Shown here piece after piece: positions 22,579 through 33,000 of a DNA stretch of 64,000 bases. A model generated the notes under the pieces. That model was not told the DNA's origin. It saw only the letters and a program-made list of their open reading frames with translations, and made no database searches. Each line of letters starts with the position of its first letter. Positions within the stretch are counted from its first letter, which is position 1. The DNA comes from Lobosporangium transversale (Eukaryota; Mortierellomycota; Mortierellomycetes; Mortierellales; Mortierellaceae): positions 266,001-330,000 of the forward strand of contig NW_019029018.1 in the NCBI RefSeq assembly GCF_002105155.1, in the 5' to 3' direction. The translations under genes and the position numbers were made by a program.

Positions 22579-24374
22579 CCTCGTCCTCTTACTCTCCACG
22601 CGGTAAGGCCCCAGTGTGGATTCTTGAGCAGGATGTGCGCGTCGCTTCCTGGTGGAGGGAGAACACATGTTCGTGGAATCGGTAAAGGGGGTTGGGTCGC
22701 CATTGCCTGTATCTTCGGGAACCAAATCGCCGATGGCCAAAATGGAGTAATTATGGTCGCTTCCAGGCCTTCCTGGTCTAGCTTCTGCAGGATCCTTGGA
22801 AGTAAGTTCCATGGAGGACAGATGTAAAGGTTGCCCAAGTGGCTCCACTTGTGTCTCAGCGCATCGAAGTCCACTGCCAAAGGATGAGGTTTCCATGTCA
22901 TGAACTGAGGAAGCTGGTTGTTGCTGGGCGATGCAAAGAGGTCTATCCGATGAGGCCCCCACTGCTGGTCTAGACGACGGAAAAATGACGGGTCCAGCCT
23001 CCATTCGAGCTGCGCTTGCATCCGGCGTGATGGTGCATCTGCTGGATTGAATACTGAAGGTACATATGTGGTCCTGAGTCTTGTGCCTGTTGCTAGACAA
23101 TGCTTCCATATTTTGTCCGCCAGGTCCATCAGAGGTTGTGAACGAGTTCCGCCGAACCGGTTGATGTAAGCGATGGTGGTTGTGTTGTCGATTACTAGGT
23201 TGAGCATCCTCCCTTGTGTTTGCGGTAGAGTGACTGCGTAGTACACGGTTAGTAACTCTTTTAAATTGATGTGTTGGTGGCGTATGTTTGGTGGCCATAG
23301 CCCTGTCCAAGTGCGCTGCCCTATGACGATCCCCCAGCCTTGGTCGGAGGCGTCTGTGTACACGTCCATCTGAGTTGGCGACTGAATCCATGACGTCCCG
23401 TTCCACTCCTTGAGTTGGTGTGTCCACCAATCCAGATCGGCTCGAGCTCTGTCGTCCAGTGAGATCGTCGCTTCCCAAGATGACCCCTGATGGCTGAGCG
23501 CTCTGTTCTTCAATGCCAGAAGATGCCGCGTCATTAGACGAGCTGGAAATACTGCTGCTGTCGTCGCCATGGCTTTCCCTATGAACGTAGCCAAGTTGCG
23601 AACCGTCGTCCATCCCTTGCTGAGCATCTTCGCTGCTTCTCGCCGTATGTCCCTGACCTTGGACTTCGGTACCGAGAGGGTCATGTCGGTGGTGTTGATG
23701 GTGAAACCCAGATGATCTAGACATTTCGTTGGCATCAGAGAGGATTTCTCCTTGTTGATGAGGAATCCAAGAGACTTGAGTTTGTCCAGGACAAGATTCG
23801 TGTGCTCTTCTGCTTGGGCTTTGGAGTTGGCCATGATCAACAGATCGTCGATGTAAGCTGTCAGCCGTATTCCTCGACGCCTCGCCCATCTCAACACCGG
23901 GCGTAGGACCTTCGTGAAGACTAACGGCGACAGTGACATCCCGAAAGGTAGAGTGCGAAACTGATACAGCTGACCCTTCCACTGAAACTGAAGGTAAGGA
24001 CGAAAATGTGGATGAATCAGCACATGAAGGAAAGCATCTTTGAGATCGATGCTCGTCAAATAATCGTTCTTCTGAAGGGTATTGCATACTACCTGAATCG
24101 TCTCCATCTTGAACGAGTCTGTGATGATAAATTGATTGAGAGGACGTAGGTTGAGGACAGGCCGGAGGTCCCCTGTCTTCTTGGGGATAGTAAACAAACG
24201 ACTCTGGAAACCAGGTCCCGAAGCGTGCTCTATGGCTTTTTTGGCCAGAAGTGCGATCACTTCGTTCTCTATCGCCAGTGTCTCCTCCTTGGATAGATGC
24301 GGGGAAAGGGCTCTTGATGTGTGTGTTATTGGAGGTTGTCTGTGGAAGGGAATCTGAAAACCGTTTCCAATCAC
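22569..24374 (-). CDS. DIRS reverse transcriptase / RNase H
   Basis: About 600 residues. RT blocks are visible in order: FTIPKKTGDLRPVLNLRPLN, the SIDLKDAFLHV aspartate block, LPFGMSLSP, YIDDLL with the catalytic aspartates near 23845, and LGFTINTTDM. RNase H follows with DVYTDASDQGWG near 23360, a Glu in LKELLTVYYA, an Asp in VIDNTTT and ADAPSR. No ATG suits the start. The frame is open upstream of 24374, and homologous residues (AWRLLTDDRWVRSV) are shared with element B, so translation probably enters by a -1 shift from the gag-like frame, or the start is internal. The stop at 22569-22571 overlaps the recombinase start. Confidence 0.92.
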   Translation of the reverse strand: MIGNGFQIPFHRQPPITHTSRALSPHLSKEETLAIENEVIALLAKKAIEHASGPGFQSRLFTIPKKTGDLRPVLNLRPLNQFIITDSFKMETIQVVCNTLQKNDYLTSIDLKDAFLHVLIHPHFRPYLQFQWKGQLYQFRTLPFGMSLSPLVFTKVLRPVLRWARRRGIRLTAYIDDLLIMANSKAQAEEHTNLVLDKLKSLGFLINKEKSSLMPTKCLDHLGFTINTTDMTLSVPKSKVRDIRREAAKMLSKGWTTVRNLATFIGKAMATTAAVFPARLMTRHLLALKNRALSHQGSSWEATISLDDRARADLDWWTHQLKEWNGTSWIQSPTQMDVYTDASDQGWGIVIGQRTWTGLWPPNIRHQHINLKELLTVYYAVTLPQTQGRMLNLVIDNTTTIAYINRFGGTRSQPLMDLADKIWKHCLATGTRLRTTYVPSVFNPADAPSRRMQAQLEWRLDPSFFRRLDQQWGPHRIDLFASPSNNQLPQFMTWKPHPLAVDFDALRHKWSHLGNLYICPPWNLLPRILQKLDQEGLEATIITPFWPSAIWFPKIQAMATQPPLPIPRTCVLPPPGSDAHILLKNPHWGLTAWRVRGRGCS

Positions 24375-24439
24375 GGAGCGGACCCACCTGTCGTCCGTGA
24401 GGAGCCTCCAAGCCCTCGAGTAGAGGTGCAGACGGCCCC

Positions 24440-25369
24440 CTACTGGCTCTTGTTGGCGCTGCCGCGTCCCCGTCCACGGCTGCCTCTGTAAAAATACTGT
24501 CCCTGCTGGTTGTTATGCATGGGCTCTCCATACCCGTAAGTGAGCTGAGGAGGTGTGGCTTGTTGTGCTTGATGATGATTCGCTGGTGAATAAGGTTGCG
24601 ATTGTGATGGAAATTGCTGGAACTGTTGCTGCTGGTGGGGGTACATGTTAAAGTAAATACCCCTGCTGCGAGAACCGGAATTGCGACCGGATCCTCTGTT
24701 TTGCAAAGCTGTCTTGCGAGGCTTGCTGGCCTCCTGGTACTCCTCAGCAGCTTTAATTCGGGCTGCAATATCATCTTTAGTGATAGTTGCAGTCTTTTCA
24801 TGATCAGGGGCTGGCTTGAGACCCTTTGCGTACACAAAATTATCCATGCGCAGATCGGTGATTTGGCGTGCTGTAACGGCCAGATGAGATCGCATGACAT
24901 GCCCAAAATCTGCGACGATCTGCCGTAATGCAGGATCGTGCACTTTGTGAAAGTATTCTGCCAGGAATTCGTCCAAGGGTCGCGTAGCGTGGGCCTGACG
25001 TTCCTGTAGTTGGGATAACCACTTGTCCACTCGTTGAAAAGAAGTGGTCTCCTGAGGCCAAGGCAACTCAAGAGAGGGCGCTTTGTACTGCTGATCTGGG
25101 TTCTTGGGATAGAGGACGTACTCGGTGAGGATGTTATCGTCGCCAGAGTTGTCCGGGGGACGGAAGAAATGAGAGCCGTCAAGGGAAGGTACAGCCGCTT
25201 TGAGGGTATCAGAGAGGACAAGTATCTTGGCCTGTGGGCGATCAATGGTGATGGGGGAAGGGGAAGAGGAGGAAGGGTTGGCCTGCGTAAGGGCAGCCAC
25301 CTGCTGACGAAGAGTGTTGATTTCATGAAGGAGTGCATTATGAGTGTTGTCGGTAGAATTGTCGCTCAT
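24440..25369 (-). CDS. DIRS gag-like protein
   Basis: 309 residues from ATG 25369, 56 bases inside the right terminal repeat. It starts with a short predicted coiled coil (LLHEINTLRQQVAALTQ), then a conserved block (LYPKNPDQQYKAP, LPWPQETTSFQRVDKWLSQL) and a helical block with HVMRSHLAVTARQITDLRM. The C-terminus is Gln-rich and ends in an RG/RGR nucleic-acid-binding stretch (YRGSRGRGRGSANKSQ). There are no zinc knuckles, as expected for DIRS elements. The same blocks can be followed, with frameshifts, in element B at 44306-45175. Confidence 0.8.
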   Translation of the reverse strand: MSDNSTDNTHNALLHEINTLRQQVAALTQANPSSSSPSPITIDRPQAKILVLSDTLKAAVPSLDGSHFFRPPDNSGDDNILTEYVLYPKNPDQQYKAPSLELPWPQETTSFQRVDKWLSQLQERQAHATRPLDEFLAEYFHKVHDPALRQIVADFGHVMRSHLAVTARQITDLRMDNFVYAKGLKPAPDHEKTATITKDDIAARIKAAEEYQEASKPRKTALQNRGSGRNSGSRSRGIYFNMYPHQQQQFQQFPSQSQPYSPANHHQAQQATPPQLTYGYGEPMHNNQQGQYFYRGSRGRGRGSANKSQ

Positions 25370-25424
25370 TGGAACGAATAGATAATAGTCTGCAACGGAT
25401 GAGTTCCAGGAGCGACGAGAAGAA

Positions 25425-25524
25425 AGATGTAGATCAGAGTTGCAGGGCAGAGGGATCTTTTTATTTAGTTTATTTTTCTTTATTTCTCGTCGGATTTTCA
25501 ATGAAGAAAGGTGACACACATACG
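25425..25524 (-). repeat. Right inverted terminal repeat of DIRS-like element A
   Basis: Inverted partner of 21297-21396. The gag-like ATG (25369) starts 56 bases inside it, so this repeat probably contains the element promoter. Confidence 0.95.
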
Positions 25525-25693
25525 GACATGGTACCGTAGACAATGGTGAAAATTTCTTGGAGCAAACTTTATTTTGATTGCCTAGAACGCGCCGCAGCTA
25601 TAGGTACTCCGGCGTAAATACAGTAGAGCTTCTAACATAAAAAACTCCAGTCTGTAATGGGCTCGTTACTTTATTCCTATCCCTGTTCCTCAT

Positions 25694-25783
25694 TTACTTA
25701 GCTTTCCTTGCAATCATCTTGCCAGCCCTTGACAAAAATAGAACAAACAAGGTGATGATAAGGAGAACCTGGGAGATCTTCAT
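25694..25783 (-). pseudogene. Relic of a secreted Cys-rich gene (array member 5)
   Basis: The start is a good array signal peptide (MKISQVLLIITLFVLF), but the gene then jumps to the last codons. The bases for G-W-Q-D-D-C-K-E-S, equivalent to the GGWDHC end of the other members, are present in the next frame. The whole cysteine core, about 150 bases, is missing and the frame is shifted. Block B of the array follows at 26210-26410. It is 150 bases from the right end of the DIRS-like element. Confidence 0.75.
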
Positions 25784-25887
25784 ATTTTGTAGCGGATAAG
25801 AGAAATTGAAAGTGGAGTAGGCTTTGGGGTGAGTGAGAGGATGATCACAGAGGAACTGCATTCGCTGGATAATTTTAAGCCGGAACA

Positions 25888-26768
25888 CAGTAAAAAAAAA
25901 CGTCCCTCAAAGAAGGACACACAAAGAGGCGATTGCAATTCGTCAAAAAAAGAAATCCTAAGTTGGGCCATGGATTACTGGAACCGAGTAGTTTAGGCTG
26001 ACGAATCATCATTTGGAGCTGGCGAGCATTTCCATCAAATAAGAGCTTCCACTATTCCTATGATGCCGCCTTCATAAGCCCAATAAATTATTGAAATGAT
26101 CTCTTAAAAAAGCTTGTAAATTTTCATGTGCATTGATGGGTTCTTATGAATGTTGCATTTGAGCGCGTTGTTCAAAACAACCATTTGAAAGAATATTATC
26201 TCAGTTGGTTATATGCATGTACCGCTGTGCTTCTCACAAGACTTAGGTTGTGCTGGCACTCGCCAATCTACTATCGATTCCTTTTTGCCAACAGAGATCT
26301 GAGCTGGTCTCTCTCTTTTTTTTTTTTTTTTTTTTTTTTTATTAAATACAAATTGAGTCTAACCAATAGGGAAAGACAAAGACGTGACGCGATTGGACAT
26401 GTGGAAGGAGGACCATAGACATACAGTAAAAAAGTATTGAGGATAAAGTTTTTTTTTTGTTTGGATGCTGCGAAGCATTGTGATAATAAGTCAGGTGGCA
26501 GAAGCAAGTTTTTATGTTGAAACCAATGCTACCGTAGACATTACTCATGAAGAGAAAATCGTGCTCAAAAGGTTTCTCAAGACTTTCCTCAAGGCATCCC
26601 TCAAGGCCCTGCACCCATGCAATGTACGATAGAATGCACTAATACTCACCAGATTAAAAGGTTCTGTTCAGTATTTATCGGGTTAATACCATAAAAATTG
26701 ACAAACTTGAGCAACTCTAGGGAATTGAATTGATATGAATCTCAGATCATACACCAATATAATAGTCT
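25888..26768. other. Array spacer (block B) and A/T tracts
   Basis: Contains the block B copy with GCTGGCACTCGCCAATCTACT, a 26-base T run (26315-26340) and no supported gene. Confidence 0.45.
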
Positions 26769-27246
26769 ATGCACCAGTTGAGGACTCATTCATAAGGCGA
26801 AGTCTAGTTGATCATCATTAGTGCATACACATAGCAGTAGACTGCTCAAGTCATTGAGAACATTCTTTCGGCAATAAAGAAATGTAGTTATCCAAACAAA
26901 GTAGTTTTTACTGCTTTTGAAGAGCGACACTTAATAAGAGCTATGGTTTCGCTATGAATATTGGTAGGAAGATGGAATTGAACGCCCTGTGGCACAGCAG
27001 TTTAATTTGAATAAAGTAATGAAGGACGCAGGCGATGCCAATGTTTGGGGGTTTATCCATGGAAAAAAAAAAAAAAGAAAAAAAAAAGATGATTTAGCTG
27101 AGGTTGAGTTTGTCGCGTTTTAAATTCAATGGTTTTTTTTTTTTTTTTTTTTTTTTACTATTTATTTTGGAGTTACCAACATCTAGATTCTTTTTTACCT
27201 TTTCGTATAGAAAAAAAGGAAATGAAGTGCTCGCACCCAGTCTTAT

Positions 27247-27507
27247 CTACCAGTGCGGGGTCTTGCATCGATCCCATCCGCCCGGCTTATGCTCGCAGCC
27301 ATACTTACAAGCTCCAAATACCGTACCCTCGCTACCATAGATGCCATTGCATTCGTAGAGGACGTAGGCCGCGCACCCACTGAGCGAAGGAGCTCGACCG
27401 CAGTACACTCCACGCCTGCTAGTATTACAGACGCAGGTGGCATCGCTGGAAGACATGAAAAAGAGAGTAACCAATGTAATGGTAAGGAGAACCTGGGAGA
27501 CCTTCAT
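27247..27507 (-). CDS. Small secreted eight-cysteine protein, array member 4
   Basis: 86 residues: signal peptide MKVSQVLLTITLVTLFFMSSSDA, then TCVC, YCGR, SGC, YEC, ACKYGC and DRC. It has three residues more at the C-terminus than members 2 and 3. It keeps the GIYGS block, so it is closer to members 1 and 2 than to 3. Unlike the others its upstream region lacks a TATAAAAA box; the aligned position (27606-27616) reads CTTTAAGAAGG on the minus strand, so its expression may differ. Function unknown. Confidence 0.8.
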   Translation of the reverse strand: MKVSQVLLTITLVTLFFMSSSDATCVCNTSRRGVYCGRAPSLSGCAAYVLYECNGIYGSEGTVFGACKYGCEHKPGGWDRCKTPHW

Positions 27508-28237
27508 TTTTTATTTGTAAAAGATGAAAGAAGTAGAAAGTGGTACAGGCGTTTGTAGAACTTGTGGATGAGTTGAGAGCACGGATCGATAGTTTGCTTT
27601 CCAGCCTTCTTAAAGGGGAGGGAATGAAGAGAAAAGCTATGAAACCATATTAGTGAAAGAGCGGATCATCGTTATACTTCTTTGTATTTCTGTATTAGTG
27701 AGTAAAAAGTAAGCCAAACAACGATACATCCGAATCGACATCATGTTCGCTAATTTACGAACATATTAAGAAATGCGGGGGTACTACTGAGGCTGGCACT
27801 GCATAAGGATTGTGCTGACATCCCACTAACCTACTGTCGATTTCCTGTTGGTAACAGAGCTCTGGGCTGGCACTCTTTTGGATAGACTCAACCACAGTTT
27901 TTTTTACTAATCCAGTGGAGAATAGCTTAGATCCGACCTCGTGAGATTTGTAAAAATAATAAAATACAAGAGGGGGTGCGAGTGGATCGTGCTTAATGGA
28001 AGGAGAACATATTTAAGGGCATTATGGAATAATGGTTAACTTGCACCATTTTGATATTAGCATTTGGAATGTCCATTCGATAATAGAGGAAACGTGGGCT
28101 GGGCCTACAGCACCAACAAAACAAAGAAATATATACTACACATGCACAATGAAACATTCCAACACAGGTATTATATAATACCATATCTTGCGCCATCCCC
28201 ACATCTATACGTCTGCATTCTTGCACATTTCTCAAAA

Positions 28238-28597
28238 CTCGAGTGACCCGGCGGTTTTACCGGCTAATTTTTACCATGGCATCCAAAAAATAGCTGGCCA
28301 AGCCGAATAATATGACGACTTAAACTTATTATCCAAGAGCCAGGACCATATATGCCCCGCCCTTTTCACCTTCCCTTTGGGTTTTTGTTTTCTGTTCTGG
28401 CTCGTTACCGCGAAGATGCAGACTCACTAGGTAGTCGAGCAGCTTTTATTTAGCTTTTTTTATTTAGGGTTATGGTCCTGGCTCGATGGATAATTTTAAC
28501 CGTCGGTTGTTCCCTGATATACTGTAGCCAAAATTAACCGATTAACTAAGGCTGGTGAAGACCAGTTAAAACTGGTACCCCGTGAGGATTCGAGAGA
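28238..28597. mobile_element. Fold-back MITE, about 360 bp, with 9-bp direct repeat
   Basis: Long imperfect inverted arms run from CTCGAGTGACCC to CGAGAGA. The best-paired part is TTATCCAAGAGCCAGGACCA (28329) against TGGTCCTGGCTCGATGGATAA (ends 28493); the outer part pairs TTACCGGCTAATTTTTACC with AAAATTAACCGATTAA. TTCTCAAAA occurs directly on both sides (28229-28237 and 28598-28606) and would be the target duplication, close to the 8 bp of hAT elements. No coding sequence inside. Confidence 0.55.
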
Positions 28598-28606
28598 TTC
28601 TCAAAA

Positions 28607-31394
28607 TCACTGACCCGAGTAGACTTTTTCTTTTTTCCTTTAGTGTCATCCTCCAACAACGCAACTTCCTTCACAATATAATTAGTATTTCCTTAGGCAT
28701 GAAATGCCTGAATAGGGTTCAAGAATGCAATACCAAGGAACAGTCCCCTGTCAAATACAAGTCATTTTTTCATCATTTATATTCCTCTTAATTTATAGTT
28801 AAACAATAAATACTTTTATATATGATTTGCTTCAATCATCAGGGATGCACCGCGAAGAGAGCAAATCTGATAAAGAGGAAAGAATGGGTTTTTTATTTAC
28901 ATAAAAGAACATGTTGGTTATATTTTTTTTAAAAAACTATAAGTCGTGGGCCGATAATTCAGTAACACGAATTTGGCACACTGTGATCAATCACCAGTGA
29001 AAAAAAAAATAGGCAGTCGTGCATCGGTGAAAAAAAAAACCCCCCCCGGTTAAAAACGCTGGTCGGAAGGAAGCTGCTCGATTTCTACATCGTCTATCCT
29101 CAAGCAATTGAATCCCTTGCAGGCTTGAAAAAGAGGATCAGCTCCAGCGTGACTTATGTATGTCCGAGTAAGTGTCAGGAGCTCAAGGCGCGTGCATGTT
29201 TCTGGTGCCCTCTAAACCTCTCTTTTGTTGCCCCATACTCCATCTGGAATTGGAGCCGAGAATTGAGCTCGATGAGTGTGAGACAGTGGGCACTGATGAG
29301 CTTTAAGAGCTCGAAGTGGACCTAGATCCAGCTGTATCCGCAGCGAGTTTGATTTGTTTGAGACATTCATAGCCTCGTAACTCTTGGTACTTCTTTGGGG
29401 ATTCACCGAGGAAATGGAGCTCTTTGATGAGCTCCTTGTGCCTCTCTAGGGCTCCACTAGGTTACGTTGAATGTATATCCCTTGCCAACTGAATCCGACA
29501 AGAGTTTTGTGAAAAGCCTTGCAGCGCGTGGTTTCGCTTCTCTCTAAGGAGTCCACCAATAGGAGCAGGGATTTCTGGGCCCTTCAAGGGGCTCTCAACT
29601 TGAAGATTTCCATTGTGCAAAGAGAGGGGAACTACAGGTAGGGGCTAGTGAAGGAAATGAAAGCTGAAAGCTCAGTGTATGAGTGGTAAGGGAAGAGAAA
29701 AGGGGAAAAGAAAAAGAGAAGAAAGGAAAAGAAAAAAGACATGTATCAGTGAGGAAGGAGTGGAAGAGAGAGAGAAAAAAAATAGTCGTATATTCGTGAG
29801 AAAGTCAAAAAGTTTGGATTTTGAGCGATGAGGAAGAAAAGAAGAGAAGAGAAAAAAAAGAAAAAAGATAAAAGTGGGGTTTATATGAGTGAATCAAAGT
29901 GATGTTTTTCTTTCTTTTATCTTGATGAGGCAATGGAGGTAAAGGTAAAAGGGATGGAGGTGTGCAGTTCAGTACATGAACGGTATAGAGTAAGTTTAAC
30001 TAAAAATCATGAGGGCGTGAGTGATGTCAAGGTGTGGAGCAATGTTTCCTGTGCTCTTGATAAAATGAATAACAACAGTAATAAAAAAGAGGACGCCTAT
30101 CTTCGAATGCTGGGTGCTGTAGGGGATGATGACAGGTGTTCAGCAATTGGGATTGCAATTACAGCATGTTTCCGAGCATATTTCCTTAACTTTCCTTCTC
30201 TTGGAAAACATACTTAGTTGGTGTAACAAAGTGAGCAATGTGGTGTGAAATCACAAAGAGTTTAATGTTGACATATCACATAATCATGTTCTCAACAGCT
30301 TTTAGGTCATTAATATAAAAAGCCCATTATGGCACTCTCAACCAACCTACTCTCCTTACTCTTTTCTCTTTCTTTCTCAGGATCAAGTATGAAAGGCTTT
30401 CTTCTGCTTCATCAAAACACTAACAAACTAAGTCTTGAAAGTAAGTATATACTGCTTTTGAATATGCAAAGATACCTTGAGGGGATGGTCTACTTAACGT
30501 TTCCTGCAATTTGTGTTGATGGGAGGAATATTAAAAAACAACAATGAAAGACGATAGATTCGTATAAAGACGGATGGTGCACCTCAATCATTGCCCATTT
30601 GTACAATACTTTTATACAAATAGGTGTTCTAACAACATTCCTAACATGTGGATATTCAGTATCTCTGTGCCAAAAGAACGCTTTAACCATTTAATATTTA
30701 AAAATATTTGAAAAATTAGGAGCTGGCTGCCTTGACATTATAAACAAACAACAGCTTAATAAAAAAAAAATCTTATGGGTGCGCTCTAGTTGGATATCTC
30801 GGACTTCATTTACCAAAAATACCCAAAAAGAAAATAAAAAGGTCCCGTCTACGATGCGCTGGAGATTTAAATTGTGAACCTGTTCTCTTTGTTTTACTAT
30901 CCTAAAATTCCTCAGCATACCCTAAATCTTCGACCTCTTGCTTCCACTTCCTTTTGACCCTTTGCTTTCGTTACTTTCATTTATTATATCTATATATATT
31001 TTTTATATTTCACAGCCGCTACACGTTCATCCTCATTAATATTATTATTTTCTTTTCTAGCTTCCTGAAGAAAATGACTCTGCCCAAGGTTGCAAGAGAG
31101 TAACCAGGGCCGAGCGCGAGCCTAGAATGGAAAGAATGAGACACTGTTTGTCCTCTATTAAAGCTGAAGTCCTCTTTTTTCTCTCGTCTTCTTTCATTCA
31201 CTGCAATATCTTTTGTCTTCGATCCTCTCAACGCTAAACATTGATTGCAACACGAAATGCATCTGTAGTCTGCGCAGCAGTGATAAAAAACGCACACGGA
31301 TCTGCCCTCAAATACAAGCTAATTTTATTTATCCAAGGTTTTACAGGCAATGCAATGATCCCGTAAAATTTTGACAAACTCGTTATTTTTTTAT
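28607..31394. other. Intergenic, weak coding relics only
   Basis: On the minus strand between about 29100 and 29640 two frames carry protein-like pieces (HKELIKELHFLGESPKKYQE, then a Ser-rich stretch) separated by stops. This looks like a decayed exon of unknown family. 29690-29870 is a purine-rich GA/AAAG tract. The rest, including 30300-31300, shows only short open frames without recognisable features. Confidence 0.35.
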
Positions 31395-33000
31395 TCTGGG
31401 GTGTGAAACTCAAAAAACAGTTGCGGGATTTGTTTGAGCAGAGAGGGGCATCGTACGTTGCGCATCACGATTGACTCTGAAAAGGAGGAGAGTTATTCAT
31501 CAGTATGATCTTTTGGGCAGATTTCCAAGCACATAAGGTACAAGTAGAGCGTTTTCCTCTCCATTCTACGATGTGAGGGGCGTTGGGGAAGCGGATCTCA
31601 GGAAGCCTGTAGTTCTTGGTAACCTTTGGTCGTTTTTTGTAGCTACCGAGCGTTGGGGCCTGTCCGCGTGATGAGCAGACTTAGCCAGTTAACGAACGAG
31701 CTGATCACAAAATTCCCTATTTGAGAGAGTAGATCCAGATTTTTGGTTAATAATATGGGGGTTGATTATTGAGGTGTCTAATAGTCAGTAAAAGATTGAA
31801 ATCCAGGTTCACCTAGAGGTTTGCTGGGTACTTTAATATAATTTCAATTGATCGGCAATATCAACGCCCCCCATGTTGAAGTTGTAGTCATTGATAACTT
31901 TGGGGATCCTCAAAGCATTTCTGGAGGAAGAGCCAAAGACCCTTTGTACTTTCGCTCCATGGGTACTCGTTATTCAAGGCCGGCGTCTTAATCTCGAAAC
32001 CCCCCATTCCCCTCCAACCATCTCATGAATTGTGGTTAGCAACTTAACAGGTCCATTGTCGTGCCAGTAGACAGCCAAAACACCGCCTTGCACAACCTCG
32101 GAGCATGTATCTCAGTCTAATTTTATATTCCTATTCATTTGGAGCTCTTTTAGAGTCCTTGCTATGTTTCCAGCTGTTCCACCAATCTCTTGATCTCTGA
32201 AACGACACTTGTGAAAAAGTCATCTTTAAAGATATTGTACGCATGTCTACGATGAGGAGTTGCTGCACAAAGTGATTAACATAACTACTTGTTTCGGTGC
32301 TATTTAATTTGTGGGCAATACAAGGAATATTGCGCGATGTGGGCAAAAAGGCGTAAGCGTATCCACGATCGCAAAGGGAGAGAATTTTGTAGCCTTCTGG
32401 GATAGGCTTGATTTTGATACGACATGTATCAGAACTTCGACCTGAAAACCAGACCATCATCTCATCAACAAAGACGTTTGTTCCAGGCACATAAAGCTTC
32501 TTCGATGTAGCTTTGCATGTGTGAGTAAAGGCTCCAGTTTATCGGTGAGAGCCGGGTCACTTTGTTCGGATCAGAAATATGGAGGTACCATTTTATCTGC
32601 TCGCAACGAGTGAGCGGTATGTAATGTGAGATCTCATGAACTGGTTCGAATATGTCATGACTCTAACATTGCCTGAGAGACACCACTTTGTAGAGGCCAA
32701 TGTACATTGTGATGGAAATCCAGGTCAAAAGTTCCCCTCGATCAATATCCGTCCAAGGACGGGCAGTGATCCCTGCTTTCTTAATTAAAGCATGGCGATT
32801 AGTGTATAATACAATTTTATCTAGCTTTGTATCGTTAAAAAAAAGGCGAAAGAGGTTGATGGGTGGTGAATTGTGCGCTAATTCGACTGTTCTCTGGCTT
32901 GTTTGTTCTTTTGAGTGGCTCAGATAGTGGTGGGGATGGCCAAGTGACTTAAGCTTGCGACTTTCTGCGTCTTCTCTTTCCTACTGTCGCCGTTGGCCTC
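31395..33000 (-). pseudogene. piggyBac-type transposase relic
   Basis: Read on the minus strand, the blocks of a piggyBac (DDE_Tnp_1_7) transposase appear in order across several frames. They are NLFRLFFNDTKLDKIVLYTN near 32830, RPWTDIDRGELLTWISI near 32750, the VHEISHYIPLTRCEQIKWYL block near 32630 and NVFVDEMMVWFSGRSS near 32475 with the first Asp/Glu. YWHDNGPVKLLTTIHEM follows near 32060, VINDYNFNMGGVDIADQL near 31890, and a C-terminal Cys-rich end (STCTLCAW, then CATYDAPLC) near 31560-31440. Frameshifts and stops separate them, so it is dead. Its N-terminal side ends where the left palindrome arm begins (33010). I could not fix TTAA ends. Confidence 0.75.

Larger units (their letters stand above)
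21238..25547 (-). mobile_element. DIRS-like tyrosine-recombinase retrotransposon A, structurally complete
   Basis: The element is about 4.31 kb and carries all DIRS hallmarks. Inverted terminal repeats of about 100 bp lie at 21297-21396 and 25425-25524. An internal complementary region at 21431-21522 pairs with both outer ends. Three minus-strand genes follow in order: gag-like, reverse transcriptase/RNase H, and tyrosine recombinase. Both outer ends carry ATGGT (21238-21242 and 25543-25547), which is also the junction word inside the internal complementary region. This is consistent with integration of a circle by recombination at a short shared sequence, without target duplication. All three frames are open, so the copy may be recent. 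It interrupts the secreted-protein array. Confidence 0.93.
16400..28030. repeat. Decaying tandem array of secreted Cys-rich protein units
   Basis: Each unit appears to be: spacer block A, a minus-strand cysteine-rich gene, its TATA promoter, then spacer block B. Block A is clear at 17279-17520, 18835-19040 and 26769-27000 (shared words such as ACCAGCTGAAGAC, CATAGCAGTAGACTG, CTATGAATATTGG and diverged forms). Block B is clear at 19800-20030, 26210-26410 and 27770-28030, and partial near 18330-18400 (shared CTACTGTCGATTCC-like words). Genes lie at 16854-17108, 17734-17985, 19249-19500 and 27247-27507, with a relic at 25694-25783. All genes point the same way. The DIRS-like element at 21238-25547 sits between the third gene and the relic. 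Confidence 0.7.

Noticed and set aside
22579-25338. A 1,241-residue protein as the true recombinase product
   Set aside because: Its first 900 residues have no domain and are the off-frame translation of gag and RT. The conserved recombinase begins near 22578. The open frame itself is kept as a finding.
29125-29406. Overlapping frames on both strands of 64-66 codons
   Set aside because: They contradict each other, and the better protein-like frame on the minus strand is broken by stops. Noted only as a possible relic.
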